Source: Salmonirosea aquatica
Lineage (GTDB): Bacteria; Bacteroidota; Bacteroidia; Cytophagales; Spirosomataceae
DNA length: 64,000 bases
Assembly: GCF_009296315.1 (NCBI RefSeq)
Contig: NZ_WHLY01000002.1
Location: forward strand, 3,873,501 to 3,937,500
Direction: 5' to 3'
Part shown: positions 6,787 to 15,392 of the stretch, piece after piece
Layout of the letters: every line of letters starts with the position of its first letter
Numbering within the stretch: position 1 is the stretch's first letter
The notes under the pieces: generated by a model
The model's input: only the letters and a program-made list of their open reading frames with translations
What the model was told of the DNA's origin: nothing
Databases searched by the model: none
Made by a program: the position numbers and the translations under genes

Positions 6787-9243
6787 TCATCCCAAATAAC
6801 TACTAATACTCATAATGTCTGCAAAGACGCCCGAGGCGGTCACTTCGGCACCAGCTCCGGGGCCTTTTACTACCAGGGGCCGGTCCTTATACCGTTCGGT
6901 TGTGAACGATACGATATTGTCGCTGCCCGAGAGATTATAAAACGGATGCCTGGCATCGACCACCCGAAGCTGTACTGTAGCGTGGTTGTTGTCCAGCGTG
7001 GCGATGTAGCGCAGTACGCCCTGTTGGGCCTCTGCTTCGTTGAGCAGGTTTTCGAAATAATCATTGGAGCTTTCCAGTTCGGCAAAGAACGCTTCGACCG
7101 TAGGAGCCTGCAAGCAGTTTTCCGGCAACAGCGGCGTGATTTTCACTTCTTCCGGCTCCATAGGTACCCCCACCTCCCGCGCCAGGATCAGGATTTTGCG
7201 AGCCACATCGGTACCGCTGAGGTCGTCGCGTGGATCGGGTTCGGTGTATCCCTTGGCCTTGGCTTCGCGCACTACATCGGCAAAGCGTACCTGCGGACCG
7301 AACGTGTTGAAGATATACGAAAGGGTACCCGACAGAATTGCCTCGATTTTGATGAATTTATCACCGCTGTCCATCAAGCCCTGAATTGTGTTGATGATGG
7401 GTAGACCCGCCCCTACATTGGTTTCATAAAGAAACTTCACGCCGCGCTGTAAGGCGGTACGCTGAAGCCGCTGGTACTCGGCGTAGCGGCCCGAATTGGC
7501 TACCTTGTTGGGCGTCACGACCGAGATACTGGCATCCAGCAAGGTACCATAGTGCCTGACGATATCCTTATCGGAGGTACAGTCCACAAATACGCTGTTA
7601 GGTAGGTTGAGCTCGATAATACGCTGCACAAAAGCCGGAATACTGGTTTTGACCCCGTGGGCATCCAACTCGTCGCGCCAGTGGTCGGGGGCGATGCCAC
7701 TGGGTTCCAGCAACATTTTCCGGGTGTTGGAAAGCCCGACAATATTCAGTTTCAAAAGCCTTTCTCCGCTCAAGAAGGCCGATTGGCTGCGCACCTGTTC
7801 CAGTAGGGTACCCCCAATAAGACCCACGCCCACGATGAAAAGATTCAGTGAACGGGTTTCCGATAGAAAAAAAACACCGTGAATGGCATTAAGGGCTTTG
7901 GAAAGGTCATTCTTGGAAATAACCACCGAAATATTCAACTCCGAGGAGCCCTGCGCCGTGGCAATGATATTGATCCCGTTTTTGCCCAACACTGAAAACA
8001 AACGGCCCGATACCCCGGAGCTTTTCCGCATGCCCTCGCCCACAATGGCGATGATCGAAACGTTTTTTTCAATGGTGATACTATCGATATCCCCCATAGC
8101 CATTTCGGTCTCGAAGGCCTTTTCCAGAACCACCTGCGCGCGTTCGGCGTTGCGCGGGTCGATGGTGAAGCAGATCGAATGTTCCGACGAAGCCTGCGAG
8201 ATGAGGATCACGCTGATGTTATTATCCGATAAAGTCGTGAAAAGCCGGGCCGAAATACCCGCCACACCGATCATACCGCTACCCTGGATATTGACCAGCG
8301 CCATGTCGTCGATGGATGAGATGCCCGTAATAGCATATTCCTTGGAATTGGCGGCGCGGCTGACGAGGGTACCCTCAAAATCGGTGTTGAAGGTGTTCAG
8401 TACTTTCAGCGGAATGCTTTTGGCAAAAGCAGGCTGAAGGCTGGGCGGGTAAATAACCTTGGCCCCAAAGTGCGACAGTTCCATGGCCTCAGCGTACGAA
8501 ATGGATGGTATCGTAAACGCATTGGGTACCTTGCGCGGATCGGCAGTCATCATACCGTCCACATCCGACCATATTTCGATCACCTGCGCATCGAGGGCTG
8601 CTCCGAAAATGGAGGCCGTGTAGTCCGAGCCGCCGCGCCCCAGCGTCGTGGTGATGCCCTCGGGCGTGGCGCCAATAAAACCCGTGATGCATTGCAAGGC
8701 GGAGGTTTTGGCGAAGTGTTCGAGGATCAGCCGGTTAGTGACCGGAAAGTCTACCTCGGCCATCCCAAAGTGGGCGTTGGTACGTACCAGCTGCCGCGCA
8801 TCGCAGAATTCCGCCTTTAGATTCCTGTTTTTGAGGGCTTCGGTGATGATTACGGTTGACAGCCGCTCGCCGAAACTCATGATCAGGTCCAGGGTACGGT
8901 CGGTCAGTTCCCGAATCAGCGACACGCCCCTTAGGATGTCTTCCAGTTCGTTGAACAGACCTTTGATGGCCGCAAACGTACTGCTTTGCTGCTTGACATT
9001 GATGAGCCCGCGAATGGTGGCAAAGTGCCTTTCTTCGACCACTTTCAGCAGTTCAAAGTACTCCTGGTTTCCCGCAGCAGCCATGCGGCCAATCTCGATC
9101 AGTCGGTTGGTGGCTCCGCCCATGGCCGAGAACACCACCGCGGTGCGCTCGCCCTTTGAAATGCTTTTTTCCAGGATTTGGATGACCTGCTTAATACTGT
9201 CAACCGAACCTACCGACGTGCCGCCGAACTTAAGAACTTTCAT
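6787..9243 (-). CDS. thrA: Bifunctional aspartokinase / homoserine dehydrogenase
   Basis: An 818-residue fusion catalysing the first and third steps from aspartate towards threonine, methionine and isoleucine. The aspartokinase domain begins at once with 'KFGGTSVG' (residues 5-12). Regulatory ACT segments lie around 310-455, including 'GVAGISARLFTTLSDNNISVILISQ' and 'GVSGRLFSVLGKNGINIIATAQG'. The homoserine dehydrogenase begins near 465 with the NAD(P)-binding 'IVGVGLIGG' and carries 'SGTLSYIFNTF'. The ATG at 9243 is the start; a TTG one codon upstream is less likely. A possible -7 box, TATATTTG (9372-9365 on the minus strand), lies about 120 bases upstream, but I see no good -33 partner. Confidence 0.96.
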   Translation of the reverse strand: MKVLKFGGTSVGSVDSIKQVIQILEKSISKGERTAVVFSAMGGATNRLIEIGRMAAAGNQEYFELLKVVEERHFATIRGLINVKQQSSTFAAIKGLFNELEDILRGVSLIRELTDRTLDLIMSFGERLSTVIITEALKNRNLKAEFCDARQLVRTNAHFGMAEVDFPVTNRLILEHFAKTSALQCITGFIGATPEGITTTLGRGGSDYTASIFGAALDAQVIEIWSDVDGMMTADPRKVPNAFTIPSISYAEAMELSHFGAKVIYPPSLQPAFAKSIPLKVLNTFNTDFEGTLVSRAANSKEYAITGISSIDDMALVNIQGSGMIGVAGISARLFTTLSDNNISVILISQASSEHSICFTIDPRNAERAQVVLEKAFETEMAMGDIDSITIEKNVSIIAIVGEGMRKSSGVSGRLFSVLGKNGINIIATAQGSSELNISVVISKNDLSKALNAIHGVFFLSETRSLNLFIVGVGLIGGTLLEQVRSQSAFLSGERLLKLNIVGLSNTRKMLLEPSGIAPDHWRDELDAHGVKTSIPAFVQRIIELNLPNSVFVDCTSDKDIVRHYGTLLDASISVVTPNKVANSGRYAEYQRLQRTALQRGVKFLYETNVGAGLPIINTIQGLMDSGDKFIKIEAILSGTLSYIFNTFGPQVRFADVVREAKAKGYTEPDPRDDLSGTDVARKILILAREVGVPMEPEEVKITPLLPENCLQAPTVEAFFAELESSNDYFENLLNEAEAQQGVLRYIATLDNNHATVQLRVVDARHPFYNLSGSDNIVSFTTERYKDRPLVVKGPGAGAEVTASGVFADIMSISSYLG

Positions 9244-9458
9244 CAATTAGGAAAATATGGAATACCGGATAAGAAAGTTGAAGGCTTCAGGAAATACGAT
9301 TATTGGGTACTTCGTACGTTGAACTATGACCAGCCTTTCGCTCTCGACTCTTCTTTAAATTGCGCAAATATAGTAAAAGGCGTTCCGGCTGCGTGGCTTT
9401 AGCCTAAAAATTGGCGTGATTGTGCGCAGGGTACTCTCAATTTGGCCGAAGATTTTAT

Positions 9459-9487
9459 TTTGAATAATTTTTTGATTCGTATATTTG
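9459..9487 (+). promoter_or_regulatory. Promoter of the tRNA-Thr locus
   Basis: TTTG at 9459-9462, a 17-base spacer, and TATATTTG at 9480-9487 match the Bacteroidota -33/-7 layout (TTTG and TAnnTTTG). Transcription would begin close to the first decayed tRNA copy at about 9495, so all three tRNA-like units would share one transcript. Confidence 0.55.
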
Positions 9488-9497
9488 CACCCCATCC

Positions 9498-9574
9498 GCC
9501 GCCTTAGCTGCGCTGCGGTTCGTCGCACGATAGAGGGGCGCATTCGTGATGCGTAGGGTGGGGAAACAACATAC
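9498..9574 (+). pseudogene. Decayed tRNA-Thr copy 1 with D-loop insertion
   Basis: The first of two degenerate copies of the tRNA-Thr at 9648. It keeps the 5' acceptor strand (GCCGCCT instead of GCCTCCT), the D-arm start, and an intact anticodon arm: stem GCGCA/TGCGT with loop TTCGTGA, anticodon CGT at 9545-9547. The D loop carries about 14 extra bases (CGGTTCGTCGCACG), which can form a small hairpin, TGCG/CGCA. The T arm and 3' acceptor strand are absent and replaced by a purine-rich tail. It cannot form a normal tRNA. Confidence 0.7.
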
Positions 9575-9647
9575 TCCTCCTTAGCTCAGCTGCGGTTCGT
9601 CGCACGATAGAGCGGTGGATTCGTAGTGTGCAGGTGGAAAAACATAC
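9575..9647 (+). pseudogene. Decayed tRNA-Thr copy 2 with the same D-loop insertion
   Basis: The second copy matches the real tRNA through its first 17 bases apart from the first base, then has the same D-loop insertion as copy 1, in a shared stretch of about 23 identical bases ending in GATAGAG. Its anticodon loop TTCGTAG still reads CGT, but the stem (GTGGA/TGTGC) is damaged. T arm and 3' acceptor strand are missing, and the tail ends in ACATAC, as in copy 1. The spacings of the CCTTAG landmark across the three units are 77 and 73 bases. Confidence 0.7.
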
Positions 9648-9720
<73 letters not shown>

Positions 9721-9730
9721 CATCACAAAA

Positions 9731-9770
9731 CAAGCCCGCTGAGGATCATTATCCGGCGGGCTTGTTTCGT
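9731..9770 (+). terminator. Terminator after tRNA-Thr, probably bidirectional
   Basis: A long stem: CAAGCCCGC (9731-9739) with GCGGGCTTG (9756-9764), continued inside by GGAT/ATCC around a CATT loop. It is followed by TTTCGTTTC on the plus strand. It sits between the tRNA and the 3' end of the convergent GNAT gene and could serve both. Confidence 0.85.
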
Positions 9771-9782
9771 TTCATTACTTTT

Positions 9783-10316
9783 TCAAAGCGGCTTCCATAC
9801 TCTGTATACGCAGAGCTGCATATCCTGCCAGGGGGAAATTTTCTCAAACACCAGCCCGTTTTTTTCGGCAACCCGGATGGATTTCATATTACCGGGCGAG
9901 ATCGTGGAAATGACCGATTCTACCAAATTATTTTGGAAAGCGTAGTCGATGAAAAGCCGGGCAGCTTCGGCAGCATAGCCCCGGCCCCAGTATTTTTTGA
10001 GGATACTGTACCCTACCTCAAGCTCAGGAATGCCGTCGATTTCCTTGGCCAGTAACCCACATTGTCCGATCAGAGAACCCGTCTTCTTTTCGATCAAGGC
10101 TTGCATGCCGTACTGTTGGTTGACGTAGCGCGTGGTTTGTCTCCCGATCCACTCAATGGCGCTGGCTTCGTGGGTCATGTTTTTGTAGACAGGAAAGAAT
10201 TCAATGGCTTCCGGATCTTTGAAAAATTCGGTCCACAGCAGCACATCAGCTTCGGTAAGGTAGCGGGTAATGAGCCGGTCGGTTTCGAGACCTTCGGGGT
10301 AGTAGTAGGTTGTCAT
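9783..10316 (-). CDS. GNAT-family N-acetyltransferase (RimJ/RimL type)
   Basis: A 177-residue acetyltransferase. 'ETDRLITRYLTEADVLLW' at the N-terminus is typical of the RimJ/RimL subgroup. The acetyl-CoA-binding core is 'EVGYSILKKYWGRGYAAEAARLFIDYAF' at about residues 100-127, with GRGYA as the pyrophosphate-binding loop. Acceptors in this group include ribosomal proteins and small amines; which applies here is unknown. Its ATG overlaps the stop of the upstream GIY-YIG gene (ATGA at 10313-10316), so translation is probably coupled. The pair lies directly beside the tRNA-Thr locus. Confidence 0.88.
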   Translation of the reverse strand: MTTYYYPEGLETDRLITRYLTEADVLLWTEFFKDPEAIEFFPVYKNMTHEASAIEWIGRQTTRYVNQQYGMQALIEKKTGSLIGQCGLLAKEIDGIPELEVGYSILKKYWGRGYAAEAARLFIDYAFQNNLVESVISTISPGNMKSIRVAEKNGLVFEKISPWQDMQLCVYRVWKPL

Positions 10317-11212
10317 TGTTCGTAGGTCTCTATTGAAACTGTATTTGAAGTGAGTAGTTTGTCTTCTGATTCATAACTTTTTAAAGTCTTTCCACCGGGT
10401 AATTTCCATTCCACAAGCCCATTCGCACTCCGGCCCATAACAAGGGCAGCTGCTGTGGATGCGCTATTGAAAATATAGTCATCTACTAATATCAAATCAC
10501 CTCCATTCATTTGAATAATGCCCTCATCAACAAGGCGTTGTCTAAGCTTGCTCATGTATGGCGGAAAGGAAGCAACCGTGGTAGTAGCAATTTTTGAACC
10601 CTTAAACACGACGAATCCCTCAGATGTAGGCTCTCCCTGGGCATTGGCACCCCTGGATGCATTTATATTAAAAATATCCTGTAGAGTCTTTAACCTCGAT
10701 TTGTATTCCCGCTTTTCTTCAAAAACTTTGTGTCCCAGGGTATTAATCAGGAGTTTGATATTCTCTAGAAACTCTTCCATCTCGGCGCGATCAGACTCTG
10801 AAATCGAAGACTGGGTAGGCGTTACGGTATTCTCGATTTTATATCTTTTCGCAATATGAGCTATTTCAAAGAGCCTATTCTCCAGGTACTTTATGTGGGC
10901 CTTGTTCAGATTGTCATCCTTGCTCACAAAAACGATTGCTTCATTCCAGAAGTCTTTCTGAGTAATATGTTGATTTAGGCGCTTTAAAATGTTTTCCGCT
11001 TCTCCAATATATACTCTTTCATATCCTTCATCATCTCTACCCAAAAGCAAATAAATGCCTGTATTAATCAAATCGGGCCGATCAACGCAATCCTTTACTT
11101 TTATTCTGGGAATCTTGTAAGCTTTTCCTGTCCAATTAGATAGCTCGCATGTCATGCGGCCGTTAGGATCGCCGTCTATGAGAAATATTTTGATTGTCTT
11201 CCCGAATTTCAT
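10313..11212 (-). CDS. GIY-YIG nuclease-like protein with C-terminal DUF4357
   Basis: A 299-residue protein. The GIY-YIG core has GIY at 52-54 and YIG at 68-70, followed by 'ENILKRLNQH' and later 'YLENRLFEIA', consistent with the family's catalytic Arg and Glu. The C-terminus (about 245-290, 'VMGRSANGLVEWKLPGGKTLKSYE') resembles DUF4357, often joined to GIY-YIG domains in accessory genes. The start is the ATG at 11212; the longer frame to 11389 runs into the antisense of the next gene. It contains no GGTACC and looks more AT-rich than its neighbours. Cellular role is not established; DNA repair or defence are possibilities only. Confidence 0.82.
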   Translation of the reverse strand: MKFGKTIKIFLIDGDPNGRMTCELSNWTGKAYKIPRIKVKDCVDRPDLINTGIYLLLGRDDEGYERVYIGEAENILKRLNQHITQKDFWNEAIVFVSKDDNLNKAHIKYLENRLFEIAHIAKRYKIENTVTPTQSSISESDRAEMEEFLENIKLLINTLGHKVFEEKREYKSRLKTLQDIFNINASRGANAQGEPTSEGFVVFKGSKIATTTVASFPPYMSKLRQRLVDEGIIQMNGGDLILVDDYIFNSASTAAALVMGRSANGLVEWKLPGGKTLKSYESEDKLLTSNTVSIETYEQ

Positions 11213-11258
11213 TTGTTCAAAAGTAGGTGAAGGATATTTTTTGAGATAAGTAGTTCTG

Positions 11259-13775
11259 CTAGTACATGAGCCGCACGGGCCCCAGCAGTCCCGAAGGCAT
11301 CGGCTCCCACTTGCTGATATCGAGCTTCTTGTAAGTAATATCCACGATATTGGCGTCGTAAAACTTCTTCCATTCCGGAGCCTGCGCATCGCGGAGCCGC
11401 ATGTAGTTGGCCGACAGGTTGGTTACCTCCACTTCCAGCGTGTTTTTTTCGGGCTGCAAGGTACCTGGGGGTACCTTAAGCTGGAACGGAATGCTCCACG
11501 CTACACCGATAGGCTTTCCGTTGATGGTGACCGAAGCCACTTCCCGTACATCGCCCAGATCGAGGATCAACTCTTTCCGGGAAGCTACTTCGGCAGGTAC
11601 CTCAAACGACAGCGAGTAGCGGGCTTTTCCCGAAAAGTAACTCGCTGAATCGGAGAAGGTAGTCCAGGATTGCAGGGTAGCCACCGACGTCTTTTCGGGT
11701 AGAGAAGGCATACCTTTCAGGAACGTCACATCCCAGGTACCTGTGATCGGTAGCGACTGGGTAGGCGTATGGGCCACTGCGTCAGTCGATGGTTTTTCCA
11801 CCGATTTCAGAAAACAGGATTGACCGGGGAGCAGGGATAAGAACAGTTCCGTCTTACCATTTTGTTGTCGCGTGGGTAATGGGGTACCTTCGCCCGTCAT
11901 CGGATCATAGCGCTGGAAGTACCTGCCCCGCTCGGTGGTGAGCCAGCCGGAACTAAACTGATCTCCCACATTCGCCACAAAGTATAGCGGTTTATTCTCG
12001 TACGTTTTTCGGATAAAGGTCAGTCCTTGGGCCGCCATGGCTTCGGGCCGGACGCCGTTCGCGGCCAGGGTACCTTCCCAGTCGGAAGCTACGGTAACGG
12101 TTTTGTTTTTCGTAAGCTGGTCCACTGATTTGGTAAATTCAGCCTGCCGCTGGGCGTGGTTGGCAAAGCCTGCTACCTGCGAGGGTACCTTTTGCTCAAA
12201 AATGATTTTGGCTCCGGCCTTAGCTAGTCGTTGCAATTCCGCCAAGGTTGCCGCAGGCAGGTAGGTACTGGCCGGAATCAGGATGGTTTTGTAGGTACTA
12301 CTACCCGAATTCAGACCGCCATTTTTATCTACTTTCAAGCGGGTAAGCTGGTCGTCCGATACAAAATCGAAGGTATAGCCTCGCTGCCATAGCTTTTCGC
12401 TCAGTTGGCCGAAGGGTAGCTTGAGGAGCCAGCGATCGACGTGATGGACTTCCAGCAAATGAATGCCTCCACCCGAATGCCCCGGTTCGGCCCACAGGTC
12501 ATGGATGGGAAAGTACACCAGTATGTCGTTGTCGGGACGGCTGTTTTGGAGGAGTTTCTGCGAGTTTTCCACGTAGCGGTTCAGCAATGGAAAATGCTCG
12601 GCAAAGTGCGAGGTAGGACCAAAATTAGTGGAGGCATAAAACAGCCAGCCCGGATACGACTCGGCGGGTGGCGAGTAGGTGGTACCGTGGTAAAAAATAT
12701 GGTTGATACCCGCCGTAAATAATTCGTCAATCTGCGGCTTTACCTGCGACAGCGAAACTTTAAAGTGATTGGCGAGCCAAGTACCTGTTTCGGAACTCAC
12801 CAGCGGTTTGCCCGAAAAATGCGCCGCCGACGAGGCAAACTTCATCGCCAGCGGATTGGGCGTGCCGAATTGCTGGATCGAATAATCAGGATCGATGCGC
12901 AGGCCGGGAATGGGAAAGCGGCTGGTGCCGAACGACTCGGTTTCGGGGATGCTGGCTTCGTCGTACAGATCGAGCAGGTTGCCGGGCGAGCCGTGCGCCT
13001 GGTAACGGGTTTCGTAGCCGTTCTTCTTGCTCCACTGCGTCCATGGCCGGGTGTAGCGCTCTCGCAGTAGTTCTGATAGGGTTTGCAGGTAGTCGATGCG
13101 TACCAGTTGAGCGGGTACGTTGGCGGTGGTATCTTGCAGAAGAGTCAGCTGGTCCATCAGGTCATAACCCCGGCGCTTGCGGAATTCTTCCCGAAAGTTG
13201 GTGGTCCAGTTGGCTCCGTAAGCTTCGTAGGAGTCGTTGTACATGCCGCGCGGACGGTCGGCAATGGTATTCAGCGTCGTGTCGAACCACATCAGGTAGG
13301 TACCCATAGCCGTGGGGTGAAACGGGTCGAGCACAAAGCCCTCGCCGCCCGGCGCAGCGCGCTTTACCTTTTGCCGGGTAGGGGCTACCTGTATTTGCCC
13401 ATCTTTCACGGTCATGGCTTTGGCGGCCATCTCGGGCGTGACGGTAGGGCCACCGAAGGGCCAGCCCGTACCCGTGGTCATGTCCACGCCCAAGCCCAGC
13501 CGCTTACCTTCCAGCACGGTATAGTCCAGCAAGTGGAGCCATTCTTTGGACAAGAACGGCACAAACTCTTTCTCGTAGCCTTTTACCCCGTAAATGGGGC
13601 TGATGTGCACACCACCCAGTCCGGCTTTTTTAAAGCCTTCCAGTTGGGCCGTGATGTCGCGCTCGTTGGCGGCGCTGCCCATCCACCACCAGAAAGTCCA
13701 GGGTTTGGCCGTGGAGGGAGTTTGGGCATGGGCTACACCGGCCAACAGAAGGAGTAGTAGAAGTAGTTTTTTCAT
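11259..13775 (-). CDS. Exported glycoside hydrolase, GH106-like (alpha-L-rhamnosidase family)
   Basis: An 838-residue secreted enzyme with a clear signal peptide ending near 'AGVAHAQ' (residue 18). The N-terminal barrel region starts 'WTFWWWMGSAANERDITAQLEGFKKAGLGGVHISPIYG', a signature of the GH106 / 'glycosyl hydrolase' group of Bacteroidota, with later 'MYNDSYEAYGANWTTNF' and 'EASIPETESFGTSRF' supplying acidic residues. A C-terminal beta-sandwich with a Gly/Asp-rich sugar-binding segment ('LDLGDVREVASVTINGKPIGVAW', about 745-767) follows. Family members cleave rhamnose from plant polysaccharides. No SusC/SusD genes are near, so it is not in an obvious polysaccharide utilisation locus. Confidence 0.82.
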   Translation of the reverse strand: MKKLLLLLLLLAGVAHAQTPSTAKPWTFWWWMGSAANERDITAQLEGFKKAGLGGVHISPIYGVKGYEKEFVPFLSKEWLHLLDYTVLEGKRLGLGVDMTTGTGWPFGGPTVTPEMAAKAMTVKDGQIQVAPTRQKVKRAAPGGEGFVLDPFHPTAMGTYLMWFDTTLNTIADRPRGMYNDSYEAYGANWTTNFREEFRKRRGYDLMDQLTLLQDTTANVPAQLVRIDYLQTLSELLRERYTRPWTQWSKKNGYETRYQAHGSPGNLLDLYDEASIPETESFGTSRFPIPGLRIDPDYSIQQFGTPNPLAMKFASSAAHFSGKPLVSSETGTWLANHFKVSLSQVKPQIDELFTAGINHIFYHGTTYSPPAESYPGWLFYASTNFGPTSHFAEHFPLLNRYVENSQKLLQNSRPDNDILVYFPIHDLWAEPGHSGGGIHLLEVHHVDRWLLKLPFGQLSEKLWQRGYTFDFVSDDQLTRLKVDKNGGLNSGSSTYKTILIPASTYLPAATLAELQRLAKAGAKIIFEQKVPSQVAGFANHAQRQAEFTKSVDQLTKNKTVTVASDWEGTLAANGVRPEAMAAQGLTFIRKTYENKPLYFVANVGDQFSSGWLTTERGRYFQRYDPMTGEGTPLPTRQQNGKTELFLSLLPGQSCFLKSVEKPSTDAVAHTPTQSLPITGTWDVTFLKGMPSLPEKTSVATLQSWTTFSDSASYFSGKARYSLSFEVPAEVASRKELILDLGDVREVASVTINGKPIGVAWSIPFQLKVPPGTLQPEKNTLEVEVTNLSANYMRLRDAQAPEWKKFYDANIVDITYKKLDISKWEPMPSGLLGPVRLMY

Positions 13776-13934
13776 GGGATATAGGGTACTTGTTTCAGTA
13801 TGTAAGAAGCAGGACGACCAATACTACGGTTGTTATCCGATTTTTTTATAATACTATTGCTTCGGGTACAGGACAGAATGGACTTTCTCCGATGCATCCA
13901 GCCAGTACTTTCACTCCTAAAATTACCGATTCCC

Positions 13935-14405
13935 ATGACGCAATCTGACTCTCCGCTGAACCTCCAAGCCCTGGAAGGTACCTGGTACATTCACTTTTCG
14001 GACTTCCCGATGTGGCTCAAAGGCGATAAGCAGTACCCAACCTTCACCTACACCATCAGGCGCAGAAAGGGGGTGGTGGGTTTGAAAGACGAAGTAAGGT
14101 ATTTGAAAAATAACAAAGCGAAAAGCATCAACGGGTTCGATGTACCTGTCGGGGCCGGTCACGAGTCGTTTGTATGGCGGGGCGATGGTCTGCTGGCTTT
14201 GCTGAAAAGCAAATGGGATATCGTTTACCTCGATCCGGCGGGTACTTGGGCCATCATTCATTTTGAGAAAACCCTTTTTACCCCTGAGGGCTACGATGTG
14301 ATGGCCCGCAACGGGCAATTGAGTGAAAAAGTACGGCAGGAGATTCAAGAAAAGCTTTCAGAACTGGGCCTGCTTTCCCGGATGAAGGCCATTGCGCAGA
14401 AGTAA
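13935..14405 (+). CDS. Lipocalin-like cytoplasmic protein
   Basis: A 156-residue protein beginning 'MTQSDSPLNLQALEGTWYIHFSDFPMWLKGD'; the GTWY turn and the following strands are lipocalin-like. A longer frame from 13830 exists, but the added residues lack family character and the ATG at 13935 gives the compact domain. No signal peptide is seen. Lipocalin-like domains bind small hydrophobic ligands; the ligand is unknown. It is divergent from the GH106-like gene with 159 bases between them and stands alone. Confidence 0.65.
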   Translation: MTQSDSPLNLQALEGTWYIHFSDFPMWLKGDKQYPTFTYTIRRRKGVVGLKDEVRYLKNNKAKSINGFDVPVGAGHESFVWRGDGLLALLKSKWDIVYLDPAGTWAIIHFEKTLFTPEGYDVMARNGQLSEKVRQEIQEKLSELGLLSRMKAIAQK

Positions 14406-14539
14406 AGGATGTGCAGGAAAATTTATTTTCAATCTGTTTCAACCACTGCGCTGATTTGTGAATCTATATGAAAGATTCTTGTATATTGTCAAGGATTTCA
14501 TAGGATTCTCATTTGTTTCACTTCATCATTTCAGAAATC

Positions 14540-15391
14540 ATGAAAACAACCGTTCGAATACTCATTGCAGTTCTCTGCGGCCTAGGTTGTTCCTGCAACC
14601 AGGAGCAGCAGGATCATCAGGAAGTAATGGCGCAAGTCGATTTGATGCAGATTCCACCCCCCAAGGTTCAAGAAATGCTAATTAGCCCTGAACAGGAAGC
14701 CGATAGGGATTTACAGCAGCCTGCTGAAACCAAGGTACCCACGGAACGAAAGATCATCAAGAATGGAACAATCCGTTTTGATACGAAAGATGCCAAAGAA
14801 ACCCAGGCCTACATTGCCAAATCCGTGGCAGAATATAAAGGTTTCATTGTATTGGAAAGCAGTAATGATCAGAATTATCAGATTGAATACCGTACTACAG
14901 TTCAAATCCCGGCCGATAAATTTGAAGAATTTCTTACTGTCATCTCTACCCAGGTGGATAATCTGCGCAGTAAGGATATCAGCGCCGAGGATGTGACGGC
15001 CGAGTACGTGGATGTAGAGTCCCGTATTAAAACCAAAAAAGAACTGGAAGCCCGCTACCAGCAACTCCTGCAAAAAGCCACCAAGGTAGAAGAAATGCTG
15101 GCCATCGAGCGCGAGATGGGTACCCTGCGCACCGACATTGAATCCATCGAAGGACGGCTGAGGTACCTCAAAGACCGGGTCGCATTCAGTACGCTGACGA
15201 TTATTTACTACGAAACGCCTCCCGCTTCACTCGGTTTTTTAGGAAAGTTAGGGATAGGGCTGGCCGATGGCTGGAACAACCTGCTGGAATTTCTGGTGGC
15301 GGTGGTAAGCCTGTGGCCGTTTTGGCTGCTTATAGCAGGTTTTATTTTCCTGCTGCTGCGATACCGACGGAGAAAAGTCGCCAAAGCGTAA
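14540..15391 (+). CDS. DUF4349-domain lipoprotein
   Basis: A 283-residue lipoprotein. 'MKTTVRILIAVLCGLGCSC' ends in a lipobox, so the mature protein is probably lipid-anchored. DUF4349 covers about residues 65-265: 'IIKNGTIRFDTKDAKETQAYI', a helical coiled-coil centre ('SRIKTKKELEARYQQLLQ...EEMLAIEREMGTLRTDIESIEGRL') and a C-terminal membrane helix at about 245-270 followed by basic residues. Function of the family is unsettled. The start at 14540 was chosen because the signal peptide begins there. It ends one base before the convergent hydrolase gene. Confidence 0.85.
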   Translation: MKTTVRILIAVLCGLGCSCNQEQQDHQEVMAQVDLMQIPPPKVQEMLISPEQEADRDLQQPAETKVPTERKIIKNGTIRFDTKDAKETQAYIAKSVAEYKGFIVLESSNDQNYQIEYRTTVQIPADKFEEFLTVISTQVDNLRSKDISAEDVTAEYVDVESRIKTKKELEARYQQLLQKATKVEEMLAIEREMGTLRTDIESIEGRLRYLKDRVAFSTLTIIYYETPPASLGFLGKLGIGLADGWNNLLEFLVAVVSLWPFWLLIAGFIFLLLRYRRRKVAKA

Positions 15392-15392
15392 T